This document shows positions 30,899 to 41,443 of a stretch of 64,000 bases of DNA, piece after piece; positions within the stretch are counted from its first letter, which is position 1; each line of letters starts with the position of its first letter. A program made the position numbers and the translations under genes. The notes beneath the pieces are model-generated. The model searched no databases. It saw only the letters and a list, made by a program, of their open reading frames with translations, and was not told the origin of the DNA. This DNA comes from Halichondria panicea. Lineage: Eukaryota; Porifera; Demospongiae; Suberitida; Halichondriidae. The DNA is taken from the NCBI RefSeq assembly GCF_963675165.1, contig NC_087382.1, positions 1,426,001-1,490,000 of the forward strand. The letters are read 5' to 3'.

Positions 30899-32593
30899 TT
30901 ACTTCTGCAATCGTCGAACAGCTACAGCAATAACACGCACGCACACACACACACACACACTGCCGTATACCTTGCTTACGCATGCGCACCGAGGCATGAT
31001 AATGGACTCACTTGCTTTAGAATCCAGCTTCTGTATATCCTGACATCGTTTAGTTACGATCTTATCAAATTTTTTTTGTTCTCTTTCTTTCTTTTTTAAC
31101 TCTTTTTCAGTCTTTTCTTTCTGTTTTTGTATAGCATCTTGAACGGATTTATTCCCTGTAAGTACGAGCTTGGCTGGATCAGGCTTTATAATGATAGGCT
31201 TCACTTTGAAAGTTGGTGTCTGTATGGTAAGTATGTCATGTATCGTAGATCGCTGTTCAAGTGAGTTATCTCGGGGAGGAGAATCAATGCCTGGGCGTTT
31301 TTCATCATCCGTACCGACAGGAGTCAGACGATATGGTTGCCGTTTCAGAGGGGTGAAGGCAGTACACATGTTAGGCTCATTCGAAAAAGTGGCTTTTCCA
31401 GGAAGTTTCCTAATCACAGCATTTTCATTTAGTGGATAAATTCCTGTAGTTTTGAATCCATTAATGATGTTGATGGCCGTCATGGACTCCACCCATGCTT
31501 TACTCAGCAGGCTGCAAAAACTGTAGATGTTCACCACTCTGCCTGGATTCTTCACTCTATAATCATGGCAAACCTGTCTCCAATGTACCTTAAAGGGGCC
31601 AAAGACACCCTTGTCTAAGGGCTGAGTGAGGTGGGTAGTATTTGGAGGGAGTGCGAACAAAATGACACATTCTTCTGCAGCAAGTTGAATGGTTACAGGA
31701 CTGTAATGAGAGGAGTGCCCATCCATCAGCAGAATAATGGGTCGAACAGCAGACGCATACCTTAAGAAGTGTCGCTTGAACCACTTATCAAAAATTGTTG
31801 CAGTCATCCATCCCTTATCAGAAAGAGCATAAATGGTGCCAGGTATCTCTCCAACAGCAAGCTCTGGGTTCATTTTCTTCCTTGCCCAGATTATCATGGG
31901 AGGTACGTACTGGCCGGAAGCACTCACGCATGCCACTACAGTAACTTGACTCTTCGTACCCTTGGTGACGTGGTAAGGCTGCTTATCGCTTTTTCGATGA
32001 ACAGTCTTCGGTGGTTTTGGCTCGAGGGGGAAGCCGCTCTCATCCATATTGTATATCAGCCCAGGTTGATCAGTCAGCTTCGACTCTTCTAGAGTTTCTC
32101 TAAGAGTACAAAAATATTCGGAGAGTGTCTCAGCGGAAGATGCCTTGACTCTAGCCACTGACAGACAAGAGGATGTCTTTAAAGAGACTTCAGGATGTCG
32201 CTTACAAAATCTAGCCCACCAACCATGCGTAACAGAAGAGGCATCAGTCTTTTCTTTGTTTTTTCGGATCAACATTGTTTCAACTAGAGACAAAACCTGT
32301 AATCTGGTGAAAGGATACCCAATTTCGGCTGACTTGATGAGGAAACACACTAACAGAGCCTCTTCTTCGACCGTGAAATATGTCCTTGGTCCACTCCTGC
32401 TCCCTGGCAAAACTCTTCCTGTGGCATTGTCATATAGAGTTGTCTTTGGTATACCATAGTCAGCGGCAGCTCTGGAGACAGCAACCCCTTTGTGAATAAC
32501 CGCATCGAGAGCTCGTTCCATGCTTCGCTTGCTCCAGGGGCGATATTTTTCCGGCCTGCATGCTCGTATTTTCTTATACTGAGGCGTACGCAT
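30899..32593 (-). CDS. Pogo/Tigger-like transposase, uninterrupted ORF
   Basis: The ATG at 32591-32593 (MRTPQYKKIRACRPEKYR) gives about 564 residues. An N-terminal CENP-B/Pipsqueak-type helix-turn-helix (WSKRSMERALDAVIHKGVAV, then SRAAADYGIPKTTLYD) is followed by a CENP-B-like DNA-binding segment (THGWWARFCKRHPEVSL) and a DDE superfamily core with the three acidic residues in NMDESGFPL, LLMDGHSSHY and TQPLDKGVFGPFK. The third acid is Asp, as in pogo-like elements. The lysine-rich C terminus runs into a (CA)n tract and may be artificial. The open frame continues upstream to 32821; an in-frame 63-bp intron (donor after CTAAATAG, acceptor TCTATCTAG) could join METNSLNR to FCLPGLGK. It acts by cut-and-paste on its own ends in the nucleus. 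No lesion was seen, so it is recent or domesticated; matching terminal repeats were not identified. Confidence 0.85.
   Translation of the reverse strand: MRTPQYKKIRACRPEKYRPWSKRSMERALDAVIHKGVAVSRAAADYGIPKTTLYDNATGRVLPGSRSGPRTYFTVEEEALLVCFLIKSAEIGYPFTRLQVLSLVETMLIRKNKEKTDASSVTHGWWARFCKRHPEVSLKTSSCLSVARVKASSAETLSEYFCTLRETLEESKLTDQPGLIYNMDESGFPLEPKPPKTVHRKSDKQPYHVTKGTKSQVTVVACVSASGQYVPPMIIWARKKMNPELAVGEIPGTIYALSDKGWMTATIFDKWFKRHFLRYASAVRPIILLMDGHSSHYSPVTIQLAAEECVILFALPPNTTHLTQPLDKGVFGPFKVHWRQVCHDYRVKNPGRVVNIYSFCSLLSKAWVESMTAINIINGFKTTGIYPLNENAVIRKLPGKATFSNEPNMCTAFTPLKRQPYRLTPVGTDDEKRPGIDSPPRDNSLEQRSTIHDILTIQTPTFKVKPIIIKPDPAKLVLTGNKSVQDAIQKQKEKTEKELKKKEREQKKFDKIVTKRCQDIQKLDSKASESIIMPRCACVSKVYGSVCVCVCVRVIAVAVRRLQK
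30932..30961. repeat. (CA)n microsatellite within the transposase 3' end
   Basis: A short CA run translating as Cys-Val repeats on the minus strand, which casts doubt on the last 25 residues of the ORF. Confidence 0.8.
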
Positions 32594-32821
32594 GGGATCA
32601 GAATCAAACGAAAACACTCTATTGCGGAGAGGGGAACATCTCTTTCCGAGGCCAGGTAAACAGAACCTAGATAGATAAAGGAAAAAATGTATGCACCCTT
32701 GCAGATCTTGATATCTCACAGTCACTGACCTATTTAGGCTATTAGTTTCCATTCTCAAGCATCTCAAGTGCAGTGAAGGTGAGCTTCTTCTTCTTCCTGT
32801 GAGCACGTGGCTGGATCTCAT

Positions 32822-33744
32822 GTGCAGGCATGCTGACTCAGCACTATACTAGTCGTCTCGCTCTTAGGCCGCAAGGGCCTCGCTCTTTGCCCTTGTTCTG
32901 AGCGTTTGCAGTGGTTCTTATGAGGCCTGGTAGGTACCAGAAGTCTCTCTGTCGTTCTAGAAGTCGTAGCATAGCTTTGAAACTATCGCAAGAGTCTATA
33001 GTCGGCAATAGGTTGCAAACGTCGCTTATTGAATGTTCGAACCACCGACTTTGAGCTGCTGCTGTGCAAGAGTAAAGCAACAGGATTACTTCTAATTGTG
33101 GTAGGCACGAGATCTGATCATTGTCTATTAGTGCATACAAAAAACTAGAAGATAGCTCTTACTGTCTCTTCAAACGGGCACACGAAAACTGGTGTTGTTC
33201 GGAAATTGGTTGCTTACTCTACCAGGCCGTATTTTAATCGGCCTGGTCTCGAGGCTAATCTGGTACAGACCTTTGCAGAGTTCGATGTCTAGAGCGGAAG
33301 TGCCTGTCACGTGAACCATTACATAACAAGATTGAATCTGGCTCATTCCTAACCAATTATTTTTCTCCAATAAAGCCTATTTAATTTTGTTAAACTGGGA
33401 AAAATTCGACCTATATAGGAGGAAGGCTTTGAACATGAACAGCTAGCTAGCTGATGAGTATTTCCAATCGTTTTGTGAGTTACTATTAGTCACACAGCCT
33501 GTGTCAAAGAACTATATATCCAGCTGGAGCTAAGGCTTAGCTTCAAGCTTTTACTGTCTATGACTAGACTCTCAACAGCTTGCAGCAACACAAAATGAGC
33601 GGGCAGGCTGGGGCAAGCCACTTCATATAATACTGGGAAGCTACAATCCTATTTCAGACTTCTCTGAATAACTAGTAACAAGTAATTTAGTGATGCATCT
33701 TGAGAACTCACGTGATGTTGTGTGGCTTTAATGTACATGTATCT
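32822..33744. other. Spacer with a dispersed repeat
   Basis: No gene recognised. 33220-33260 holds the palindromic ccaggccg ... cggcctggtctcgaggcta motif. 33250-33420 is a reverse-oriented relative of the repeat at 14776. Confidence 0.5.
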
Positions 33745-35589
33745 TCTTCTTCTTCTTTTTCTTCTTTTTCACCTCCAGTTTTGGAGAGTAGCCCACGAGG
33801 GCAGATCACATGATGAGAAGGTACAAGCTCCACCCTCAGGTGGAGTTTAAAGTTAGAATGTTACTGCAGGTTTGCCGCAGATTGTGGGAGAAAGCGTAAG
33901 ATCCAGTCTTCTTGCACATTGGCATCAGATGGCCAGACTTGACCAAGCAGAAGGCCGCAGAGGTCCCCAGAGCTGTGGTCCTTTATGCTGGCTGGGGCAG
34001 CGGCTATGAGGGCCTCCCTGAGTGAGGAGAGAGCTGGGCAGGTCAGCAAGAAGTGCGAGGGTGATTCTACACCTAGATTGCAAAGTTTGCAGGTTGCATC
34101 TCCCGGTGCAGCGTTGGTTGATCTGTACCTAAATCTTGAGGCGTCAAGTTCTAGGCCATCACAGCCTGTGAGAAGCCTGATCCTGAAGTTAGAGGGGCCA
34201 TGAAGAGATCTGTCTTTCAGGGAGCATGACCACAGCTGGGAGGGCTTCCCAAGATGGGCAAGCAGGGATGAGATATTGAGGTGTGAGCATGCAGGAGTCT
34301 ACCAGATTTACATGCTGTTTGATGAGCATTGACTTTTTCGCAGCTGTTTTGAATGAGTCTTTGTTTTTTCCATTCAGAACCATGTTAGAAATTGGAGGGA
34401 ATGAGTGTGTAGAAGCTAGAGACGCCCATGTCTTGAGTACCCCAGTGAGAGTGTTTAGGAGCAGTCTTTCCATCAGGACTTTTTTGGGGAGGTCTTCTGT
34501 TGACATATTAGCTATAGAGTTAATAAAGCAGAGCTGCCTGCAGTCTACCATGGAGGAAATCCCCATTGATCCAATAAGGCTCGACAGTGCAAGTGAGGGA
34601 CATCTGGTCGGGAGACCCTGAATCGTACGCAGTATTTTCTGTGGGATTTTTCCAGCATTGTTAGTTCAGTTTTTGTGAGTGACCAAAGCTCTGACCCGTA
34701 TAGAGTAACTGGGAGGCAGAGAGAAGAGTATAATTTTGTGGGATGTGATGGGGTGGAGGCAGCCAAATCTTGCTCCAATCGAGTTCAAGGCAAAGAAGGC
34801 ACTCCTCCCTGCAGAGCAACGATTGGATATTTTTACCAGGCCAGATGTAGTTACCAGGCGCAAGATTCCTAGGTGAGAGTAGCTGTCTGCCTCTTGTATA
34901 GTTTCACGGCATACAAAAAAGGAGCGGGAGAGACGGCCAGACGAGCGGGATTTTGACGACTCCCCAAAGATTAAAACTGCAGATTTTGAAGAATTGATTT
35001 CATAACGCCAGGCACTAGCATAGTCTGAAACGATGTCAAGTAGAGATTGCAGCTTGACAGGAGTATCCGCAATGAGAGAGAGATCATCTGCGTACATGGG
35101 GGATGGGCAGTGAACAGAGGAGCCGACCATAGCACCAAGGCAGCATTCATCTAGTTGGACCAGAAGTGCATCCACGTAAACCGAGTAGAGCAGTGGGGAC
35201 AGGATTGCACCTTGGCGGACACCCTGTTTAATACTAAAGACACGAGACCTTTTACCCTTCAAAAGGAAGCAGGAGGAGGAGCGAGAGTACCAGTCGACCA
35301 GAAGGTGCCAGATTCTCGGATGAATGTTCTTTTCATGTAGTTTGACAAACAGGCCCTCATGCCAGACAGTATCGAAGGCCTTCTTGACATCTAGGAAAGC
35401 CACAAACGCCTTTTTCCCTAGGTCACGGAGAGATTGAACAGATTCTTGGAACACAAATGCAGTGTGTATCGAGCTATACCCTACTCTGAAGCCCCCCTGG
35501 AGGTGGTTGAGGGAAATACCATCTGCTGACAACTTGTCTAATATTAGTTTTTCTAATAGTTTCCCGACGTTGGATAAGAGAGAGATCAT
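33745..35589 (-). mobile_element. 5'-truncated, frameshifted non-LTR retrotransposon (LINE)
   Basis: The minus strand encodes a reverse transcriptase from its first motif (ISLLSNVGKLLEKLI) through FLDVKKAFDTVWH, GVRQGAILSPLLYSVYVDAL and the catalytic MYADDLSLIAD (35589-34730). Frame changes then lead to LYSSLCLPVTLYGSELWS (34778-34545), a third piece (34566-34189) and a C-terminal Cys-His knuckle region (CKLC, then HFLLTCPALSSLREAL; 34140-33861). The element ends in a 3' (GAA)n-like tail at 33745-33778. The endonuclease domain is missing and at least three frame breaks are present, so it is dead. Clade not decided. Confidence 0.85.
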
Positions 35590-35663
35590 ATATATATGAA
35601 TATCACATGACGGTAAATTCCGCTTTAGACGTCGAGTTGCAAGAACTCTGCAAAGGTCTGTAA

Positions 35664-36771
35664 GAAGGGTTGTGATAAAACAGGGAATGAGAAATGAGGA
35701 AATGAGGAAATAAGAAATAGGAAATGAGGAAATGAAGAAATGAGAACGAGAAATGAGCTGTTAGGCATATGGGCAGAGCAAGTCTGAAGACGAAGCTAAC
35801 ATCTACTGAGCTACAGGTACGTACCTCCGGTGACAAGTCTCCTGGTGCTCTGCCACCATACAGAACTTATGTTCCTCTGGTACACGGTGTGACACTCTCT
35901 ACCTCTATCTACTTGTGTGCCATGTACGACTGGCATGGTTCAGACATCAGATCTATACCTATACGTAATGGTACTTACATGTACTGTCCTAGGCTACAGT
36001 CCCACAGTCTCAAACAATTTACCTATGCGTGGCTATACTGGCAATACATTCACCGATTTCACAATCCGGTGGGCAAGTGATAGTCAATGGACTGGACTCA
36101 ATGTCAACATCTACATGTAAGTAACAGCAAAGAAACTTCCAAAACTGTTTGTCAAACCAAGCAAATTCTAATCTGCCAGTCCTGTCGTAAAGCTGCAGGA
36201 AGTAATGACATTAGTACACTGTACTGGTATCATATCCATGCAATCTCGCTACAGGGTGAAGAAAGCAATTCCCATTACCATTCTCACAAGCAATGCCTAG
36301 TGAAAGCTGATGCTACCTTTAATGAAGAAAGCTCACTGTGCCATCTGAAGCTACAGGGTGAAGAAAGCAATTCCCATTACCATTCTCACAAGCAATGCCT
36401 AGTGAAAGCTGATGCTACCTTTAATGAAGAAAGCTCACTGTGCCATCTGAAGCGATGGTAAAATTTAATTCTTACAATGTGTCTGACAACCTGTACTGTG
36501 TGGAGGTGCCACTATATATATTTGATAACTAAATACTTAGTCACCTACTAGCTTCTTGGCTGATATATCAGTCATTACTTTTGTGCATCTATATAATAAT
36601 TATAACAATGTCATAATTATTGTGATGAAAATTAATGCCATGGTGATGATCATAACCATAAATTATCTATTTCTTATTTCTTCATTTCCTCATTTCCTAT
36701 TTCTTATTTCCTCATTTCTTATTTCTCATTTCCTCATTTCTCATTCCCTGTTTTATCACAACCCCTGTAAG
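35664..36771. mobile_element. 1.1-kb inverted-repeat element with (gaaatgag)n arms
   Basis: Arms 35664-35758 and 36666-36771 are about 95-bp inverted repeats (ggttgtgataaaacagggaa followed by gaaatgag-type repeats). The core holds short ORFs (such as the one starting at 35769) without recognised domains and a perfect 102-bp tandem duplication. Non-autonomous fold-back element is the likely class. Confidence 0.7.
36249..36452 (+). repeat. Perfect tandem duplication of a 102-bp unit
   Basis: 36249-36350 and 36351-36452 are identical by direct reading. The unit is 34 codons in an open plus-strand frame (36087-36461; LQGEESNSHYHSHKQC...), so the duplication preserves the frame. Perfect identity implies it is recent. 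Confidence 0.9.
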
Positions 36772-37754
36772 AATTGATTTCGTGGGAGTTGATCTCATGA
36801 AAGTTGATCTCGTGTGAGGTAATCCTTTTTCTTTCCTCTTATTGTAGATAGGTGTGGTCAATAATACTGAACACGCCTACTAATCATAAAATTTCGTGGG
36901 TATAAATTTTCGCGATACAGGCTTAATCCGCGAAAATCGCGAACATTTATACCCTCAAAATATACCCGCTATACAATGATACGGTAGGTTAGATTCGAGG
37001 CTACCGCTCCATATGCTTGCAACTGGCTAGGCTGAAAAAGTCTGAGATCTGTGCTCCAGAATTCCATTTGCAGTTGCATGCAGTTGCAAACATTGCGCAA
37101 GGACCTGCAGAGCTGACTCAGCAACAGCAATAATTGACCTATGAACTTTAAATTAGTTGATTATAAGTCTAGTCCCAGCTGCTTGCATCTCTGCTCAAAG
37201 ACACCAGTATCTGACCATTCAACATTGCTGTCATTGGCACAACAAATGGCTTGACTTCACAAAACGTCCGGCTCCTCGGACCTCGCTAGACAAGAGTAAA
37301 GCAGCCCCACCCCTGCAAAACCTTCAACACTGCAAAACAGCCCCACCCAAAGCTGCAATCCAACTCAAGCAGCCCCACCCCAATTAACAGTTCCTCCCCT
37401 GCAAAACAGCCACTCCCCAATTACCAAAATGGTAACGGCCAACTCCGACAATGCCTTCAACGAGTATATATATGACTGTGTCGTAAGCTAGCTGAAGCGG
37501 ACAGTAAAGAACTGGACAAAACTATTTAGATCTACTGGAAGCCTTTGCTATGTGGCATATATTTTTTGTAAAAATACCATGTATATAGTCATTTAATCCC
37601 TCAAGCCTTTGCGGTCAGTGCAGAATATGAGATACAGTGCATATATATTGCACATAGCAACGGGATATAATGCTATAATATAGCTGTCCCGGCATAACAC
37701 TAATAGTTCAGTATGCTAACACACACATGCACGTACATATAAATAGCAAATAGT
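36772..37754. other. Spacer with small palindrome and C-rich repeats
   Basis: 36890-36970 is a small palindromic element (gggtataaattttcgcg ... cgcgaacatttataccc). 37295-37400 repeats cagccccaccc. No gene supported. Confidence 0.5.
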
Positions 37755-38507
37755 TTATTCGGTTATTGCTGAAAGGCAAGGTGTAACTTTACTCTCTTCG
37801 AAGCCGAGCCTCTGAAACACTTCAAATGTGCGTGCGGTTGCTATGTCATTTTTATCTTCGGAGGGGGGAAGTAGGGTGTAGAAGATGCGTCCAGCAAAAA
37901 CAGCGCAGTTAGTCTCATTGTCCCCAAGCTTAGGTATCTCGGCCTTCTCAGACTTCTCCAACCTTCTCCTCCAATACGTATCGAAAGGTTTGACGATTTC
38001 AGCTTGAAGCACTCGAACCAGTTCGCAACTAGATGTGTAGGAGACAAAACCTGGTGATGTGTCTGCTGTGTAGTAGTCAGCGTTATTGTTGATACACGTA
38101 GCCAGCTCATTAACAGCAGCTGCTTTAGTTGAGCACATACACACAAAAATCTGTGTACTGAGGCCGAGGCTTGATTCACTCTTCTTATACACAGCGTGAA
38201 GTATAAGGCAGCCTCCCTTGTATGTAGTAGTACTGCCATTTATAGTCACCTCAAAGTCGTTCTCAATCACAAGCCCACAGTGTGGAATGTTAAGTGTTGA
38301 GACGTGGACGTTCACAGCAGTAAAGAAAACAGTCGAGCATTTACTTACTTTGATTCTCACTGGTTCAGACACATCATTACAAAACTTCAAGACATACTTG
38401 TCATCATCAACTACAAAATCTTCTGGCTTTGAGCAGACGATCACAAACTGTTTACCTGGACGATTAATATCCGGGTACAGAAAGTTAAAGTGGGGAGCTG
38501 TCGCCAT
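37755..38507 (-). CDS. Intact single-exon hypothetical protein, 250 residues
   Basis: The ATG at 38505-38507 opens MATAPHFNFLYPDINRPGK and the frame runs to 37755. No signal peptide or membrane span is visible. Strand-rich sequence (FVIVCSK, YVLKFCND, VFFTAVNV, GCLILHAVY, IFVCMCSTKAA) is followed by a helical part with a basic RRRLEKSEKAE stretch. The length, normal composition and absence of stops argue for a real gene. The minus frame at 38239-37841 is an overlapping shadow. I do not recognise the family. It stands alone among transposons and could be lineage-specific. Confidence 0.6.
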   Translation of the reverse strand: MATAPHFNFLYPDINRPGKQFVIVCSKPEDFVVDDDKYVLKFCNDVSEPVRIKVSKCSTVFFTAVNVHVSTLNIPHCGLVIENDFEVTINGSTTTYKGGCLILHAVYKKSESSLGLSTQIFVCMCSTKAAAVNELATCINNNADYYTADTSPGFVSYTSSCELVRVLQAEIVKPFDTYWRRRLEKSEKAEIPKLGDNETNCAVFAGRIFYTLLPPSEDKNDIATARTFEVFQRLGFEESKVTPCLSAITE

Positions 38508-38855
38508 AGACGATTGTATTGACGCAGAGGAGGGGAGGACACAATTATAGCGCTATAGGCACTAATAGATAAATAATTAATTTTACTATAATTATTATTA
38601 TTATGTTATTATCACGTTTATTTACTATATCACGTTGTCAAGGTTACAAGAATGTAAATAAACAGTATAAAAATGAATATGGAAACTTCCGATCGCTAAT
38701 CCCAGACAGAGGAGGTACGACCAAGAGCGCATACATATACAGAGAAGAGGGCATGCAACTCACCCTATTCTCAGAATCATCCGACTTTGTATTGGGCTAT
38801 TTTTAGAACTGCCTTTTTCTGTTATTTTTAGAATTTTGTATTTCTACTATCTATG

Positions 38856-40155
38856 GTGTAACCATAGATACTGTACACTCCGTGGATGTGAAACGTAGGT
38901 AGTATACGGGTAGATTACGGAGTATTCGTGTTCACTCACTGCAACGGCACCCAGCTGCAGAAATGGACACTTTTAGTGTTGTTTTTCTTGCACAGCTGCC
39001 CACTTGTGGCTTCAGTGGAGGAGAAGGTCTCCTGTACTCGTAGGTGGGAGGTAAGTCTATCATAGAGCATGGATATTGAGCCTGCATTATTAGTGGATAG
39101 CCTTTTGGAGCTCATTTTTGTCTGTAACTTACTAGGTGACAAGTTTGTGGTTAGGCGATCTTTGGTTGGGTTTATGGTTGGAACATTTCGCTTTGCTTTC
39201 CTGTTAGTCAATGAAGTGAAGTACTGGGAGAATGTGTTCAGCACTTAAGAAAATGTATAAGGCTAGCAGCAAACTGAATGATAGGTCAAAATTAGGTGTT
39301 CAACAGTACCTATCTTGTGGTTAGGCGATCTTGCCAACAAAAAGCTCCATCACTTAAATGATGTGGTCATTCAATAATATAGATGTCCTTATACCAGGAG
39401 AATCTATTTTGACCCTCAGTAAATGTTTTGTTATTTCAGGAAAGCGTGTCTTTTTGTGGTGAACATGTTTACTCATACAAATGTACTGTATGATGATAAT
39501 GCATACATGATCGTACGTACAGCGGCCGGAGTAAATTATTATGTGCATTCTAACATACTTTTTTAATTTAGGTAATGCTCTATCACCAAAGGAAGCGGAA
39601 AGGAGCATAATTATTCCCTGATGCAATGCAAGACTAACAAACAAGTGTACAAGCACAAGTATAGCGATAAGACGAAGAAGAATCCTCCTTCAACTTTAAA
39701 TCAGTTTTAGTTTTCCATTTAGTTGTCTACTACTAAGTCTATCTCCATGCATGGATGCCTGCCTATATAATATTCTGTGTGCATACATGCTGTGCTATAT
39801 ACAATATCACAAAAATTAAGTCAGCAGTGTACATGTAGCTAGATCTAAATTTGTCAGGTTCCAATATGATTTCTGCATTTCCACTTTCATTCATGAACAT
39901 CTCTCTTGGCTCTCCCTGCGCAGAGAATCAGTTAGCACTGGAAGAACTTGGACTGGGAGCTTCAGTTATCCGATCACTCACACGTAGTTAGATTATTATT
40001 GATTATTATTGTATCCATGCAGTAGATTCCGTATACTATACGGAATTCCGGATACTCCGTCCGTGTCATCCGTTGCAATGAGTGTTTCAGGACTTTTGGT
40101 AGTGGGCGGAAGTGTTTCACATCCACGGAGTGTACAGTAATCTATGGTGTAACCT
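38856..40155. mobile_element. 1.3-kb element with about 38-bp terminal inverted repeats
   Basis: Left end 38858-38894 and right end 40116-40153 share catagat.actgtacactcc and gtggatgtgaaac in inverted orientation. Further in, cggagtat blocks also pair. Internal minus-strand ORFs (39244-38936, 39656-39354) have no recognised domains. Class undetermined. Confidence 0.65.
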
Positions 40156-41443
40156 TTGACCGCGCGCACAAGGTAAATCCGAAGGTCTTTTTTATAATTA
40201 TGATTATCTGCAGCTAGCTAGCTAGCTCGATTGCAGCATAGTAGAACTATAGTTCTCAGCAGCAGTATGGCTCATACTAGCAGTGTCGAAGGCAAAGGCA
40301 AACCATCCAACAGTTGCAACGCCAAGAAGATGAAACCTAGCGGGTACAATAAACCTGTCTTCCTGAGTCTCTGGTACTTCTTAACAATACGCCCAGCACT
40401 TAACTTCCTGCTCGAAGGGGTTGTCAGTTGTCTTGGACCTGGCTGGACTAGGACTGGTCATGACACTTCCTAAATACTGCATGTGTATGTGTGGTATGTG
40501 TGTGTCATGGATATAGGGGTGGTATAGATTATGCTCGAGATATTACCTATTATGCTATTCTTTTCTGCTCAAGTAAACAGCCTATTCTTCTTCAAATCGC
40601 CTATTCATTCCCACATTATTCCTCCAAAGCACAACATAGGCGCCATGTCGTCACACAAGTAACATCAAACTTGCCACGTGACTCGATCTATAATATAGAA
40701 TTGCAAGGAGGTAATTAACCACCAGTAATTCCAATTGTTTATACTATAATTATGACTCGTATACTGACCTGTATTTCTGTGAAACCTGCCTATTATTCTC
40801 ATGCATAATTGCCTTATGCCAGCATAATTCTCACCAAAATAATGTACCTATTATGCTCAAAATGATGCTAGATAATCTACCAACCCCCATGGACCGGTAT
40901 CAGAGGAATGAATGACTCCCCGGTGGGAGTGACCCCCCCCCGGTCATTCCTGCATGCACACTGTTAAAAAAATTCTGGTGAGCTTCACCAAAAAATGGTG
41001 GTGAGATGTTGTCCCATATCTCACCAAAATATGCATGGTGATCGTCACCAATTTAGTTTTCACCAACAATTGGTATAGTGAATTAACTTCACCAGTACTT
41101 TATGGTGAATTATTGATTGGTGAAGCTCTGTTGGTGGTGAGCCTTACTACTGCATGTGTTCTCAACTTCTGACATGCAAATTCTGACATGCATGCATGCA
41201 TGCACATAAAATTAGACACTTTTCAAATCAGAATCAATACAACATGGATTCACACAAGAACAATTTAATAGGCCAACAACAGGCAATAGAAATAATACAC
41301 TATAACAACAAACACAGACTGGTACACTGCATCATGATAATTATATATAATTATTATTAGGAGAACATAATTATAGTCTACTTTAAAAGTTATAGTTTAA
41401 AAGTCAGAGTTAAAGGCACATGGTGATGCAGAGCTAGCTATAG
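40156..41443. other. Spacer with TGGTGA/TCACCA-rich block
   Basis: 40973-41150 holds about a dozen interleaved tggtga and tcacca half-sites in both orientations. A short ORF at 40231-40473 lacks supporting features. No gene called. Confidence 0.5.

Noticed and set aside
38936-39244. 102-residue minus ORF
   Set aside because: Inside a TIR-bounded element, low-information Ser/Thr/Lys-rich sequence, no domain; not called as a gene.
40231-40473. 80-residue plus ORF
   Set aside because: No domain, no splice or leader evidence; a chance ORF is the simpler reading.
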